From positions 1-64,000 of the forward strand of contig JAUHWY010000015.1 of assembly GCA_030427255.1 (NCBI GenBank): a stretch of 64,000 nt of DNA, in the 5' to 3' direction. A program made the translations under genes and the position numbers. This document shows, piece by piece, positions 1 through 9,154 of the stretch. A model generated the notes under the pieces. It did not search any database. It had not been told where the DNA came from and saw nothing but the letters and a program-made list of their open reading frames with translations. The stretch comes from Bacteroidia bacterium. GTDB taxonomy: Bacteria; Bacteroidota; Bacteroidia; CAIKAF01. Every line of letters starts with the position of its first letter. Within the stretch, counting starts at the first letter, position 1.

Positions 1-423
1 CATGCCTTTCCTTCCACCGGACTTGACAGTACCAAAGCCACCCTTGGGTTTAACCCTCCGGGGCGTGTAGTGGACATTCAATTGGGGCCGGACGGCTTGC
101 TCTATGCAGCAGGCTATTTTATGCTGTACAAGGGCCAGTACGTGCCGCCCATTGTGCGCTTTGCCTGGTCGCCCTTGAGCTTGGATCAACCCACCCATGC
201 CCAACCGGATCCTGTGCTGCTGTTCCCCAACCCTGTGCAAGCAGGGGCTTGGCTCCACTTCAATGGCAGCGAAAAAGAGTTTAGCCTGTTCAGCACCCAG
301 GGGCGTTTGCTTTGGCAAACAGAGATCAACGACCAACAACAAATCCAGCTCCCCCAAGATATTGCCTCGGGCCTATACCTTTGGCAGGCCGGAAACAAAC
401 GCGGGAAGTTGGTGGTGCGCTAG
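1..423 (+). CDS. Secreted protein with T9SS sorting domain (5' partial)
   Basis: Frame 1 is open from the first base to the TAG at 421-423, so only the C-terminal 140 residues are in the window. The start of the fragment (DIQLGPDGLLYAAGY) resembles a blade of a beta-propeller of the glucose/sorbosone dehydrogenase or NHL type; this is an inference from one short motif. The last ~75 residues look like a type A T9SS C-terminal domain: PNPV, then the alternating FSLFSTQGRLLW, the SGLYLWQAG turn, and a terminal KLVVR. Proteins with this domain cross the outer membrane by the type IX system and are usually anchored or released after cleavage. The stop codon lies in a palindrome (423-444). The family of the missing N-terminus cannot be told from here. 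Confidence 0.85.
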   Translation, partial: HAFPSTGLDSTKATLGFNPPGRVVDIQLGPDGLLYAAGYFMLYKGQYVPPIVRFAWSPLSLDQPTHAQPDPVLLFPNPVQAGAWLHFNGSEKEFSLFSTQGRLLWQTEINDQQQIQLPQDIASGLYLWQAGNKRGKLVVR

Positions 424-444
424 CCCACGATTTAAATCGTGGGC
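423..444. repeat. 22-bp perfect palindrome (REP-like)
   Basis: The two halves GCCCACGATTT and AAATCGTGGGC are exact reverse complements. The palindrome begins on the last base of the stop codon of the upstream secreted protein. There is no T-run after it, so it is not a standard intrinsic terminator. Palindromes of this kind are typical of REP sequences used by RAYT transposases; that link is an inference. Confidence 0.7.
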
Positions 445-480
445 CTGGCCGGAGAAAAAACTACCATGCTTAAGAAGAAC

Positions 481-567
481 CCCGCGTGAGGGATAGCAGC
501 GGAAAGCCCACAGCGAGGCACGAGCGAGGACTTGGAGCGGATAGCCCGACCCGCAGGGGCACGCCCA
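481..567. repeat. Paired-arm intergenic element, minimal copy (A)
   Basis: Two similar arms in direct orientation: GGGATAGCAGCGGAAAGCCC (490-509) and GGACTTGGAGCGGATAGCCC (528-547), with only about 18 bases between them. Flanking GCGTG (484-488) and CACGC (560-564) can pair. The same arms recur at 14427-14571, 33508-33642 and 54403-54550, where a longer hairpin sits between them. The arms resemble a structured intergenic sequence that is frequent in Flavobacteria (compare the Rfam Flavo-1 family); that match is from memory and is unverified. Confidence 0.65.
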
Positions 568-602
568 AATCCTAAACCATGGGTAAGGGCGAAGAACTTT
601 CA

Positions 603-773
603 GAGACTGTTGATGCGACGCTATTCTGGCGGCAACTTGGCGTTGCAGTCAAATATCAAGCTTTTTGCCCTGACCCTTGCGTCAGCGGGTCCTCATTTAC
701 AATTAGTAAACTGCGGCCTTTCTATTTGCCTGCGCCTTAATTTGCCTTGAAAACGCAACGCATCAACAGTCTC
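603..773. mobile_element. Snap-back palindromic element, copy 1 (MITE-like)
   Basis: A 171-bp element bounded by a perfect 15-bp inverted repeat, GAGACTGTTGATGCG (603-617) and CGCATCAACAGTCTC (759-773). A second copy lies at 15942-16084; the two share both ends, CTATTCTGGCGGC near the left end, GTCCTCATTTACAA at the centre and GCCTTGAAAAC near the right end. This copy has about 28 extra bases left of the centre. The apex TTTAC-aatta-GTAAA is itself an inverted repeat and most of the element can fold back on itself. It encodes no plausible protein. No obvious target-site duplication was seen. The rest of 424-829 holds the palindrome, element A and no gene. Confidence 0.75.
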
Positions 774-817
774 TTTCATTACCGGAGAATAGCCCATCTC
801 GACCATTAAAAAACCGC

Positions 818-825
818 TACCTTAG
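818..825 (+). promoter_or_regulatory. Possible -7 box of ridA
   Basis: TACCTTAG matches the Bacteroidota -7 box TAnnTTTG except at one position and ends 4 bases before the ridA ATG. A transcript from it would be leaderless. One mismatch and no clear -33 TTTG make this weak alone. Confidence 0.35.
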
Positions 826-829
826 CTGT

Positions 830-1207
830 ATGCAAAAGATTCACACGGACAAAGCACCGGCTGCCATTGGGCCTTATTCTCAGGGCATCGCTTGGAAAGG
901 CTTGCATTTTTTTTCCGGGCAAATAGCTTTGGATCCAAACAGCGGGGATATGGTGCAATCGAGCTTAGAAGCGGAAGTTGCTCAAGTATTGGACAATGTG
1001 GAAGCTTTGCTGAAGGCTTGTGGATTGGATTGGCATCGGGTGCTAAAGGTGAGCATTTTTTTGACCGACATGCGGGATTTCCCCAAGGTAAATGCTTGGT
1101 ATGCAGAACGGCTGGGCGATCATTTGCCGGCACGCGAAACGGTGGAAGTGTCGGCCTTGCCAAAAGGAGCAAGGGTAGAGGTGTCGGTGGTAGCAGCTGC
1201 GGATTAG
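830..1207 (+). CDS. ridA: RidA family enamine/imine deaminase
   Basis: A 125-residue protein of the YjgF/YER057c/UK114 family, which hydrolyses reactive enamines and imines (such as 2-aminoacrylate from serine/threonine dehydratase) to keto acids and ammonia in the cytoplasm. Full length and typical throughout: HTDKAPAAIGPYSQGI at the start, FFSGQIALDP near residue 28, and the substrate-binding Arg in PARETVEV (R102, aligning with R105 of E. coli RidA) followed by LPKGARVEV. The ATG at 830 fits the family start. It is a single gene between a repeat cluster and a convergent T9SS gene, whose stop codon overlaps its own by four bases, leaving no room for a separate terminator. Confidence 0.93.
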   Translation: MQKIHTDKAPAAIGPYSQGIAWKGLHFFSGQIALDPNSGDMVQSSLEAEVAQVLDNVEALLKACGLDWHRVLKVSIFLTDMRDFPKVNAWYAERLGDHLPARETVEVSALPKGARVEVSVVAAAD

Positions 1208-4200
1208 TAACGCAGGATGCGCTGAAACGTGCCATCTACCGCTAAAAAATACGTGCCCGCAGGTAAAGTCGGAAATTCGAGGGTTTGCACCTCATCTCCC
1301 TTGGGTATTGACCATGTATGTAAACGTCTTCCGCTGAGGTCCATCAAATAGGCTTCGGTAGCTATGCTCAGGCTTCTGGCAAGTTGTATTTGCCCATTGC
1401 TTGGGTTGGGGTACACCGACCAAGCGCTTGCGTTTGAAGAGAGGTTAACCGAAACGGGGTCGCTGTAGCTAAATGTTCCGTCGAAATCGGTTTGTTTTAA
1501 GCGGTAGTATGAAATACCTGAAAGGGGGTTGAGGTCAAGGTCTTGGTAATGAATTACCTTATTGCTGTTTCCGGCTCCTATTTGATGAGCGATCTCTTGC
1601 CATTGGCTTAAGTCTTGTGACCGTTCTATCGTAAAATAAGCGTTATTGATTTCTGTTTCTGTAATCCATTTCAATAGGACCTTTTGGTCTTTCACCTGTG
1701 CCGTGAATTCTACGAGGGAAATGGGAAGCGGGTTTACGCCTCCGGGGCCATTGCCGAAACTAAAGTCACTGAAGGAAGTAAAAGGAGAGGGGCTTCCGCT
1801 GGAAGTAATAAAGCCGGAACCCGGGGCTGATCCAAAACCGCCTATGTTTTCCCAAAATCCGGTATTATTGGATTTCACGATGCGTAAATTAAGGGGATCC
1901 GGCACGTAATCTGTGGAGTCGTAATAAAGTGTTATTTGGGGTCCGGAGCCTCCCGTGCGCAGGTCTAGGGACGGCTGATTGGACATATCTGAGGCTCTAA
2001 AGCGGTCAATGGTATATAAGCGCTCTGTGGAAACGTGGGTAATGCTTGAATCTGCGGGTAGAACCCATCCTACGACACTGGCGTTTTGATTAAAGACCTC
2101 TGCTTGGTAGATGTATTCGGTGGTTGAGGTGTGAGATACCTCGAGCATTACAGGGTGGTAGCTGCTGTCTTTTCCAATGGGAAAAAGAAGCGTCGTTCTA
2201 GCGCCACTGTTGGTGTTCATTCGGTACTGCATAGGGCCGCTGATGTAGGAGCTGTCTGAACCCAAGGTTGAAATGACAGATTCGTCATCTAAAATCAGCA
2301 TATTGACCGCATCCGTTTCAAGCACCCCTTTGGTCATAATTAAAGTTCCATTCACATGCATGGGCTTATCCAGCTTGAGGCGACCATTGGAGTTCATTTC
2401 GAATGTGTTGAGGGCAAACTCAAAACCGGGAGGACCGTCAAAATTTTGGCTGCTGTCGCCGTCAAAACGGAGGTTTCCTGCTCCTGCGTTTATGGAAAAG
2501 CCGGCCGTATTTGTGCCGTTAACGGTCATGTCTCCGGATAAGGTAGATTGACCATTGAAGGCAAACTGAAGATTTCCTGAACCGTTGAGGGTAAAGATTG
2601 CCGAACCATTGATATCGTCTCCAACACTGGAGGCCAGGCGAATGTTTTGATTGCTGTTGTTGGTGAGGGAAAGGTTTCCAAAAGTATTGCCCCCGTTCCA
2701 ATTGTTGTTTCCGGTGTTGGCAAAACTTCCCTGAATGAGTATGGCTGTGGCTCCGGAATCCGTAGCGAGCTGGTTTGAGCCGTTTAGGATTAGGTCAGCC
2801 CCTGCATCCAGGCTTAGGTTGCCGGAAATAGAGCTGTTGTTCAACAAAATATCGTAGGCCTGATTTCCTGCGGGAGTATTTGCAAAAAAGTCGCCATTCA
2901 GTTGGACATTGCTTAATTGAATTTGGTTTGCGGTAAGGTTAAGGTTGGTTTGAGCAGAGGGTGCTTGACTGAAATCTTCCCAGTTTAAAGATGCGCCTAA
3001 GAAACCTGTTCCTGTGCTCAGGGTTCCATTTTGGTGACTTAGCGTTCCGTCGCCTCCCCCAATATCGATTCCACCGGAACCGGAGGAACTATTGATTTCA
3101 AAATTACCATTGATTAAGTGACCGGCTCCATTATGAGCAAGGTAAATGGTATTGGAACCAAAGTTTGAGAGGGTAAGTCCTGCATTAAAGGTATCGGCCA
3201 CGCCTGCTTGGGCAAAACGAATGATTTGGTTGCTGTAGTTTTCAAGGGTAAATGGGCCTCCTGAAAATATATCGCCAAACCAGTTAGTGGTGTTGCTGGC
3301 GGATGGACCTTGCGAAAAATAGGCAGAAGTATTGGGCAGCGTGCTTACACGGGTGCCATTGGTTAGCAAAAGGTCGGCTCCTGAAATTACTTCTACGTTT
3401 CCTGCAATTTCAACTTGGTCAAGGGTAATGTCGTTCCCTCCTGCACCGGTGTCGGTCTGCGCAAACAACCCACCCTGAAAGTTTATGTTTTGCAACAGCA
3501 CTTGATCCGACTTTACATTGATTTGACCTGAGCCACCTAAAGCTTGGTTTAGGTTCAAGATTCTGAAATTCGATACTTGGAGTGTGTCTACCGAGTTTAT
3601 GGGGTGTGGGCCTACGCTGGTTCCTCCTCCATTAAACCCAATGTGTAGTTGTCCCCCGGAGGTGGATTCAAGAGTTATGGGGCCGTCGATAAAGTTTCCG
3701 GGAGCATTGTCGCTCAGTCGAATGGTTCCACCTGCCAAGTTCCTTAGGCTTATCCCCGCCAAAAAAGTGTCCGGAACCAAGGTTGCCATCCGCAATTGGT
3801 TAGCCGAGTTGTTGACAATGGTGGTATGGCCAGGAACATAAAAACCGCCGGACCAATTGGGACTAGATGACGACGATGGGCCAATACCCAAAGTTAAGGA
3901 GTCTGTTGACGCTGAGGTAAACTGTGCGGTTCCATTGATGATTAAATCGGCTCCAGAAAGAAAGGTTGCCGATCCTTCGACCAAAATGTTGTTGAGGTTG
4001 ATGTCGTTGTTCCCATTGCCTGCGGCAGTTTCTACGGAGATGCTTCCTCGGAGGCTGGTATTAAGTGCTTCAAAATACTCGGTTTGGATTTGAAGATTTC
4101 CGGTACCTCCCGGGGCTTGAGTAAAATTGTTCAACTCAAAACGGGGGCCGGTAAAAACCGTGGTGGTTGAAAAATCAAATGGGCCCATGGTTGAGCTACC

Positions 4201-5928
4201 TCCATTGCGGCCAAAGTAAATGGACCCGGATCCAGAATGCTGAATAGAAATATTGCCATGAAACAAATTCCCGGAGGTTTGTTCGCTCAATCGCAAATCC
4301 CCACTGCCTGTTTGAATAAGGGTGAGGTCAGAAAGGAAGGTGTCCGCTTGACCAAAACCGGTGCGAATAAAGGCTCCTGAATGGTTCGTTAGGGTGGCCG
4401 GTCCTCCCACAAAAAGGCTGCCGTTCCAGTTTTGGTTGGAGTTGGCTGCGGTTCCCATTTCCAACACTACGGGCCGGCCGAGGGTACCCAAACGGTTGCT
4501 TCCTGAAAAAATCAAGTCCGCCCCGGAAATTAGGCTAAGGTCTCTTTCAAAGCTTGAATTTTGAACTTGAATGTCGTTGTTGTTGGAACTGTTGGGTGTT
4601 GTGATGTCAAAGGAGGCCGTGAAACTGCTGTTTATTGCAGAGAAGGATTCCCCAAGTTGTGCAACTACCACTCCGGAGTCTCCCGGACTTTGGACATAAT
4701 TGGAAAGGGAAAGGACTTGTCCGGTAAAAGTGCCGACTGTACTAAAGGAGGTTGGTCCTTGAGTAGCGGAGCCTCCGTTTCTTCCAAAATACAAGGCGGC
4801 GGAACCATTGTTTTGGATTTCAACAGGGCCTTGAACAAAGCTTCCGGTAGAACGACGAAAAATTTCGATGTCTCCACTATTGTTCAATTCGAGGCGTAAG
4901 CTTCCAAGAATGGTGTCCGGATCAAGCCCATTAAAACGAATAAATGAAGAAGAGGGGTTGGAAAGGATAAGATTACCGGCCGTTAATGCCGCAGCATTAA
5001 GGGTGTTGTTTCCACCTCCCAGCTTTTGCAAAAGGGTAGTGTTGCTTGCACTACTTAAATATACCCTATTGCGGACGTTTATATTATGCCCACGCATGCG
5101 GTTGTTTCCTAAGAATCGGCTCGAATCCAAGCGCAATTCGTCGGAAGTATAGAGCACCAAATCGCCTAACATGTTGGAGCCCAAAAAACGTATATCACTA
5201 GCGCTTAATGAATCGGAGCCAAGGGCATGGGTTTGGTTGAGGTACTGAATTTGAATAAGGTTTCCACCAAAACCTAAGCTTTTAAGCGCTCCTTGGTGTA
5301 AGGTAGAAGTCCCACCCAATCGTCCAATGGTCATGTCGGCATTGCCGTTTTGGTTGAAATGGATATCTCCCCCAAAATAGTTGCCCGTGGCTGTTTGGGC
5401 CAGGTGGATATCTCCATTGGCTTGTGAAATGAGGTGGGTTTGGTGCCAAACGGTATCCGGCAAAAGGTTGGCAAGCTGAATGCTGGCATTGGTTTGCAGT
5501 TCAATGCTGAGGGTGTCGAAATGATTGCCACCATCCCAAACATTGTTTCCGCCACCGGTTTTAAGAAAATAGACGTGGCCGGTGAATTGGGTTTGGGAAA
5601 CTTGGGAGAAATTTGTGGCAGCAAGGGTTCCCCGCCGAAAAGTTCCACCGGAAATGGCAGCCGACCCACTCATGATTAACTGAAATCCATTCAGGTTTAA
5701 TGTTCCGCCTGAAAATACTAAACTCTGAATGGTTTGGTTTCCTTGTAAAACACATGGGTTGGGCGTTGGGGAAGAGAAGGCAACTTGGGTCCCGCTCGCC
5801 GGCACCCCTGACGGAGTCCAGTTGTTGGGATTATTCCAGTCATCGGAAACTAATCCATTCCAAATGGATTGACCTTGGGATTTAGTCCAAAGACATCCCA
5901 AGGTCAAAAGGATTAATATTATCCTCAT
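1204..5928 (-). CDS. Giant repetitive secreted protein with T9SS domain
   Basis: A 1574-residue protein with an N-terminal signal peptide (MRIILILLTLGCLW...SQGQ) and a first domain SIWNGLVSDDWNNPNNWTPSG typical of Bacteroidota surface proteins. Residues ~100-1250 consist of five to six degenerate repeats of about 200 residues, marked by SGADLI, NWNG, GGP.T..N.S...IR, ADTF, GNLF.G.I.I...G.I.FGRNGG and QAPGG.GN. The Asn/Ser/Gly-rich, short-strand pattern suggests a right-handed beta-helix or adhesin-like stalk. After it come a linker (LPISLVEFTAQVKDQKVLLKW), a fibronectin-like module and a C-terminal T9SS sorting domain (YPNPSNGQIQLAR to RILRY). Likely role: cell-surface adhesion; the ligand is unknown. 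The ATG sits at the end of a ~330-base AT-rich gap. Confidence 0.9.
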   Translation of the reverse strand: MRIILILLTLGCLWTKSQGQSIWNGLVSDDWNNPNNWTPSGVPASGTQVAFSSPTPNPCVLQGNQTIQSLVFSGGTLNLNGFQLIMSGSAAISGGTFRRGTLAATNFSQVSQTQFTGHVYFLKTGGGNNVWDGGNHFDTLSIELQTNASIQLANLLPDTVWHQTHLISQANGDIHLAQTATGNYFGGDIHFNQNGNADMTIGRLGGTSTLHQGALKSLGFGGNLIQIQYLNQTHALGSDSLSASDIRFLGSNMLGDLVLYTSDELRLDSSRFLGNNRMRGHNINVRNRVYLSSASNTTLLQKLGGGNNTLNAAALTAGNLILSNPSSSFIRFNGLDPDTILGSLRLELNNSGDIEIFRRSTGSFVQGPVEIQNNGSAALYFGRNGGSATQGPTSFSTVGTFTGQVLSLSNYVQSPGDSGVVVAQLGESFSAINSSFTASFDITTPNSSNNNDIQVQNSSFERDLSLISGADLIFSGSNRLGTLGRPVVLEMGTAANSNQNWNGSLFVGGPATLTNHSGAFIRTGFGQADTFLSDLTLIQTGSGDLRLSEQTSGNLFHGNISIQHSGSGSIYFGRNGGSSTMGPFDFSTTTVFTGPRFELNNFTQAPGGTGNLQIQTEYFEALNTSLRGSISVETAAGNGNNDINLNNILVEGSATFLSGADLIINGTAQFTSASTDSLTLGIGPSSSSSPNWSGGFYVPGHTTIVNNSANQLRMATLVPDTFLAGISLRNLAGGTIRLSDNAPGNFIDGPITLESTSGGQLHIGFNGGGTSVGPHPINSVDTLQVSNFRILNLNQALGGSGQINVKSDQVLLQNINFQGGLFAQTDTGAGGNDITLDQVEIAGNVEVISGADLLLTNGTRVSTLPNTSAYFSQGPSASNTTNWFGDIFSGGPFTLENYSNQIIRFAQAGVADTFNAGLTLSNFGSNTIYLAHNGAGHLINGNFEINSSSGSGGIDIGGGDGTLSHQNGTLSTGTGFLGASLNWEDFSQAPSAQTNLNLTANQIQLSNVQLNGDFFANTPAGNQAYDILLNNSSISGNLSLDAGADLILNGSNQLATDSGATAILIQGSFANTGNNNWNGGNTFGNLSLTNNSNQNIRLASSVGDDINGSAIFTLNGSGNLQFAFNGQSTLSGDMTVNGTNTAGFSINAGAGNLRFDGDSSQNFDGPPGFEFALNTFEMNSNGRLKLDKPMHVNGTLIMTKGVLETDAVNMLILDDESVISTLGSDSSYISGPMQYRMNTNSGARTTLLFPIGKDSSYHPVMLEVSHTSTTEYIYQAEVFNQNASVVGWVLPADSSITHVSTERLYTIDRFRASDMSNQPSLDLRTGGSGPQITLYYDSTDYVPDPLNLRIVKSNNTGFWENIGGFGSAPGSGFITSSGSPSPFTSFSDFSFGNGPGGVNPLPISLVEFTAQVKDQKVLLKWITETEINNAYFTIERSQDLSQWQEIAHQIGAGNSNKVIHYQDLDLNPLSGISYYRLKQTDFDGTFSYSDPVSVNLSSNASAWSVYPNPSNGQIQLARSLSIATEAYLMDLSGRRLHTWSIPKGDEVQTLEFPTLPAGTYFLAVDGTFQRILRY

Positions 5929-6255
5929 TTAAGTGCACATTTCAGGTGCTAACTTGGGTTCTAAGCAAGTGTGAAACACCTATAATTATTGCAAATTTCA
6001 GTATACAATTAAGGCAAGTCAATAGGTCTACGCAAAGCCCAGATTTTTCCAAAATATGGAAATAGGGGCCATAAAAACCACCGGAAAGAAAACATCAATA
6101 AAAAAAGATATCTAAAGTTTAATTCAGGGCCGCTTTACTATCGGAAGGAATGGTTGGGGGGGCGTCCTGATGCTTCCGCCAAGACTTTTGTCCAAGGGAT
6201 TTCGACCTAAACCTTGAAAAGCGCATTGATTTTGAGAGTAAAAGAGCGGTGTTAA
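5929..6255. other. Intergenic region without recognised gene
   Basis: It separates the starts of the giant T9SS gene (leftward) from the stop of the DUF2079 gene (also leftward). The left two thirds are AT-rich and should carry the promoter of the T9SS gene, but I saw no exact TAnnTTTG box on that strand. Around 6158-6200 there is a G/C-rich patch (GGGGGGCGTCCTGATGC on the plus strand) that could be a decayed intergenic element or part of the terminator of the seven-gene run ending at 6256. No ORF of note. Confidence 0.4.
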
Positions 6256-7785
6256 TTATTTGTTAAATCCGGCTGTTCCATTTTTTGGAATGCGCTCAAA
6301 AACAAACAGCTCGGCTGCTAACTTCCAATTGCGGTAGGCTATATTTGCCCTTAACTCTTCTACACTTTCCCTAAATTCCTCTTGATTCTGAGGATAATAC
6401 ATATACCCATCGTCCAACAAAACCACGAAATCGTCTTCGCGAAAATCGGGCCAAGTCCGTATAATTTTGCGGTCGGCCAAATGAGGGACCAAAACAGCGC
6501 TGGCACTTACCGAGGCCTCGTGTGGGATTTGGTCTACAACTTCTCGAATTTTTGCCGCACTTGGACTGCGTTTCCAATGGTCTGAATGCCATACTTTTAC
6601 TTGCTGGGGCATATATGCTTGCGGGCGGTAAAGGTCAAAACTTCGCCAGGTAGCAAGAGCGCCTCCGAGCAAAACTAGGGAAACCATCAACACATAGGTT
6701 TTGGGGTTTAACCGGGCGGCAAAGACCACCAAAGCAAAGGCCAAAATAGGAGCAAATTCAATGTTGTAATGCAAAAAAGGGCTCCATTTGGTAGGGTCGT
6801 CGTTGAACATTTTTTGTGCCAACACAGGAATTGCCATTAATGCAGCTGCAGGTCTAAATACAGCCAGCCAGGCTCCTGACATAAACAGGAGTTGCCAGGT
6901 CCAAGCCTTGGCTTTTATGGCAAAACTGCTGTCTATACCTTCAGGCACAAAGAACAACAGCTCTATGCCCTTCCAAGGTTGGGTCAATAGGGTTTTTAGG
7001 GCCTCGCCCATGTCCTTACCCAAAGCGCTGTAATTAAAGTGCAAGTATTCGAGTTTGCCATCGGCCATATAGGGCATTACCCACTTAAGAATCAGCAAAA
7101 AGGCGCATACCGATGCCAAGGAAAGCACCAAGGCTGCTTTGCGTTGCGCTACTTGGTTTCGGTAATGCCATGCCAAACCCAAACCAATAAAGGCCAGCCA
7201 TAAGGCTATATTTTCTTTACAGGCCAGCATCAGCAGCGCCCAAAATGCAGCTGTTCTCCATTTCTTTTGCTGAAAGGCTACAAACAACCAAGGTAGAAAG
7301 CCTGCCGCCATTACGTTGGTATGCACGTCGAAGGAAAGTGCACTAAACACACCCCAAAACATAAAATAGGAAAGCATGGCAACGAGGGGCAGCCAATCTT
7401 TATTAGGAGCTACGCAACGTGCAAATCGAAACATGCCCCAAGCACCTAGCAAAAGGCAAAACCATTGCACCAACAAGAGGGTCCAGTTGCCAAAAAGCCA
7501 ATACAAGGGGCTCACCATTGCCATAATAGGCTCAAAGTGGTTGGCCAAATTGTTGACTTCACCACCAAGTTCCGGAAGCACGGTATTGTAATTGTGTCGA
7601 CCGTGGGCATAGTCGAACACCGCTTGGTTTTTGATTCCTAAATCAAAGGCAAAGGTTCTAAAATAATAGTGGTTTCCAAAGCTCAATGCGGCGTACCACA
7701 GACCAAAAAGGAGGGTAGCGCCCCAAGCCAAGCGGTAGACTCTTTTTGGCGTCCGCAATTCTTGTGGCACGGTTCCTTTCCACAT
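6256..7785 (-). CDS. DUF2079 integral membrane protein
   Basis: A 509-residue polytopic membrane protein. The N-terminal part has the DUF2079 pattern: FDLGIKNQAVFDYAHG (near residue 48), then NHFEPIMAMVSPLYWLFGNW. About ten hydrophobic segments follow, and a soluble tail of ~110 residues (VWHSDHWKRSPSAAKIREVVDQIPHEASVSASAVLVPHLADR). The topology and FDLG/HF.P motifs resemble GT-C fold glycosyltransferases, so it may transfer a lipid-linked sugar, but the function is not established. It starts four bases after scoB and ends the long minus-strand run beginning with holB. Confidence 0.8.
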   Translation of the reverse strand: MWKGTVPQELRTPKRVYRLAWGATLLFGLWYAALSFGNHYYFRTFAFDLGIKNQAVFDYAHGRHNYNTVLPELGGEVNNLANHFEPIMAMVSPLYWLFGNWTLLLVQWFCLLLGAWGMFRFARCVAPNKDWLPLVAMLSYFMFWGVFSALSFDVHTNVMAAGFLPWLFVAFQQKKWRTAAFWALLMLACKENIALWLAFIGLGLAWHYRNQVAQRKAALVLSLASVCAFLLILKWVMPYMADGKLEYLHFNYSALGKDMGEALKTLLTQPWKGIELLFFVPEGIDSSFAIKAKAWTWQLLFMSGAWLAVFRPAAALMAIPVLAQKMFNDDPTKWSPFLHYNIEFAPILAFALVVFAARLNPKTYVLMVSLVLLGGALATWRSFDLYRPQAYMPQQVKVWHSDHWKRSPSAAKIREVVDQIPHEASVSASAVLVPHLADRKIIRTWPDFREDDFVVLLDDGYMYYPQNQEEFRESVEELRANIAYRNWKLAAELFVFERIPKNGTAGFNK

Positions 7786-7789
7786 GGAT

Positions 7790-8446
7790 TTAGAACTGCA
7801 TTTCGGGAACTTCGTTAGGGACCACCAATCGACCGTCGGTGGCTGCTACGATTTCGTTTACCGAAATACCCGGAGCCCGTTCGCGCAGCACAAAGCCTTC
7901 GGCTTGGATATCAAATACGCCCAAATTGCTCACTACTTTGGTAACGCATTGGAGCCCTGTAATGGGCAGAGTGCAAGCTTTAAGCAATTTGGAAGTTCCA
8001 TCACGGCTGGTATGCTGCATGGCCACAATAATGTTCTTTGCGGAGGCCACCAAGTCCATTGCTCCCCCCATACCTTTGACCATTTTACCGGGGATTTTCC
8101 AATTGGCAATGTCGCCATTATCGGCTACTTCCATAGCTCCAAGTACGGTAAGGTCCACTTTTCCGGCACGAATCATACCAAAGCTCATGGCGGAATCAAA
8201 AAATACCGAACCGGGAATGGTGGTAATGGTTTGCTTACCGGCGTTGATTAGGTCCGGGTCTTCATCGCCTTCGAAAGGAAAAGGCCCCATGCCAAGCAGG
8301 CCATTTTCGGACTGCAGCGTAATGGTCATTCCCTCGGGGATATAATTGGCCACAAGGGTTGGGATACCAATGCCCAAATTGACGTACATGCCGTCTTTAA
8401 GTTCTTTAGCGATGCGCTGTGCTATTTGTTCTTTGGTCAACATCAA
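7790..8446 (-). CDS. scoB: 3-oxoacid CoA-transferase subunit B
   Basis: A 218-residue beta subunit of succinyl-CoA:3-ketoacid (or acetate/butyrate) CoA-transferase, which moves CoA between succinyl-CoA and acetoacetate in ketone body and butanoate use. The catalytic glutamate is in SENGLLG (E47). The motifs GIGIPT (residues 25-30), [17 protein letters not shown] and GAMEV are as in the family, and the length is normal. Its start overlaps the stop of subunit A by four bases, so the two should be translated together as a heteromer. Substrate choice between acetoacetate and short fatty acids cannot be decided from sequence. Confidence 0.93.
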   Translation of the reverse strand: MMLTKEQIAQRIAKELKDGMYVNLGIGIPTLVANYIPEGMTITLQSENGLLGMGPFPFEGDEDPDLINAGKQTITTIPGSVFFDSAMSFGMIRAGKVDLTVLGAMEVADNGDIANWKIPGKMVKGMGGAMDLVASAKNIIVAMQHTSRDGTSKLLKACTLPITGLQCVTKVVSNLGVFDIQAEGFVLRERAPGISVNEIVAATDGRLVVPNEVPEMQF

Positions 8447-9141
8447 TTTCTTGGTTTTACCGTTCGTTGCTCAATGCGTTTTTCGTAGTTGGTGCCTTCA
8501 AAAATCCGGTGCACATAAATGCCCGGCGTATGGATTTGGTCGGGATCCAAGCTTCCGGCGGGCACCAGTTCTTCTACCTCGGCAATGGTAACTTTTCCGG
8601 CCATGGCCATAAGCGGGTTAAAGTTGCGTGCGGTGGCCTTAAACACCAGGTTGCCGTGGGTGTCGCCCTTCCATGCTTTGACAAGAGCAAAGTCTGCGTC
8701 AAAGGCCATTTCCATTAGGTAGTCTTTTCCGTTGAACGTTCGAATTTCTTTTCCTTCGGCGACTTCGGTTCCTACCCCGGCGGGAGTAAATACGGCCGGC
8801 ATTCCGTAACCTGCTGCCATGCATCGTGTGGCCAGTGTTCCTTGAGGAATAAGCTCTACTTCGAGCTCACCGGAAAGCAGCTGGCGTTCAAATTCTGCAT
8901 TTTCGCCTACATAGGAAGAAATCATTTTCTTTACCTGCTTGGTTTGCAGCATAAGTCCAATGCCAAAGTCGTCTACCCCTGCATTGTTGGAAATGCAGGT
9001 AAGGTTTTTCACACCGGAACGAACAAGTGCTGCAATGCCATTTTCAGGGATTCCGCAAAGCCCAAAACCGCCCAACATAAGGGTTGCCCCATCCCGGATA
9101 TCGGCTATGGCTTCGTCGGCATTGGCATATACTTTTTGCAT
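8443..9141 (-). CDS. scoA: 3-oxoacid CoA-transferase subunit A
   Basis: The 232-residue alpha subunit partner of scoB. The N-terminal [13 protein letters not shown] (residues 24-36) is the CoA-binding glycine-rich signature, followed by [17 protein letters not shown] and [32 protein letters not shown], all family hallmarks. Full length. It starts 13 bases after the stop of the pbp1A gene, so a ketone-metabolism enzyme is placed at the downstream end of a cell-wall and gliding operon. This is probably co-transcription for convenience, not a shared pathway. Confidence 0.93.
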   Translation of the reverse strand: MQKVYANADEAIADIRDGATLMLGGFGLCGIPENGIAALVRSGVKNLTCISNNAGVDDFGIGLMLQTKQVKKMISSYVGENAEFERQLLSGELEVELIPQGTLATRCMAAGYGMPAVFTPAGVGTEVAEGKEIRTFNGKDYLMEMAFDADFALVKAWKGDTHGNLVFKATARNFNPLMAMAGKVTIAEVEELVPAGSLDPDQIHTPGIYVHRIFEGTNYEKRIEQRTVKPRN

Positions 9142-9154
9142 GTGCTATGGTTTG

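Noticed and set aside
532-750. Short ORF between the first gene and ridA
   Set aside because: It lies across repeat element A and the snap-back element and has no protein-like composition.
4561-4899. 112-codon ORF opposite the giant T9SS gene
   Set aside because: One of many shadow frames created by the repetitive codons of the real gene on the other strand.
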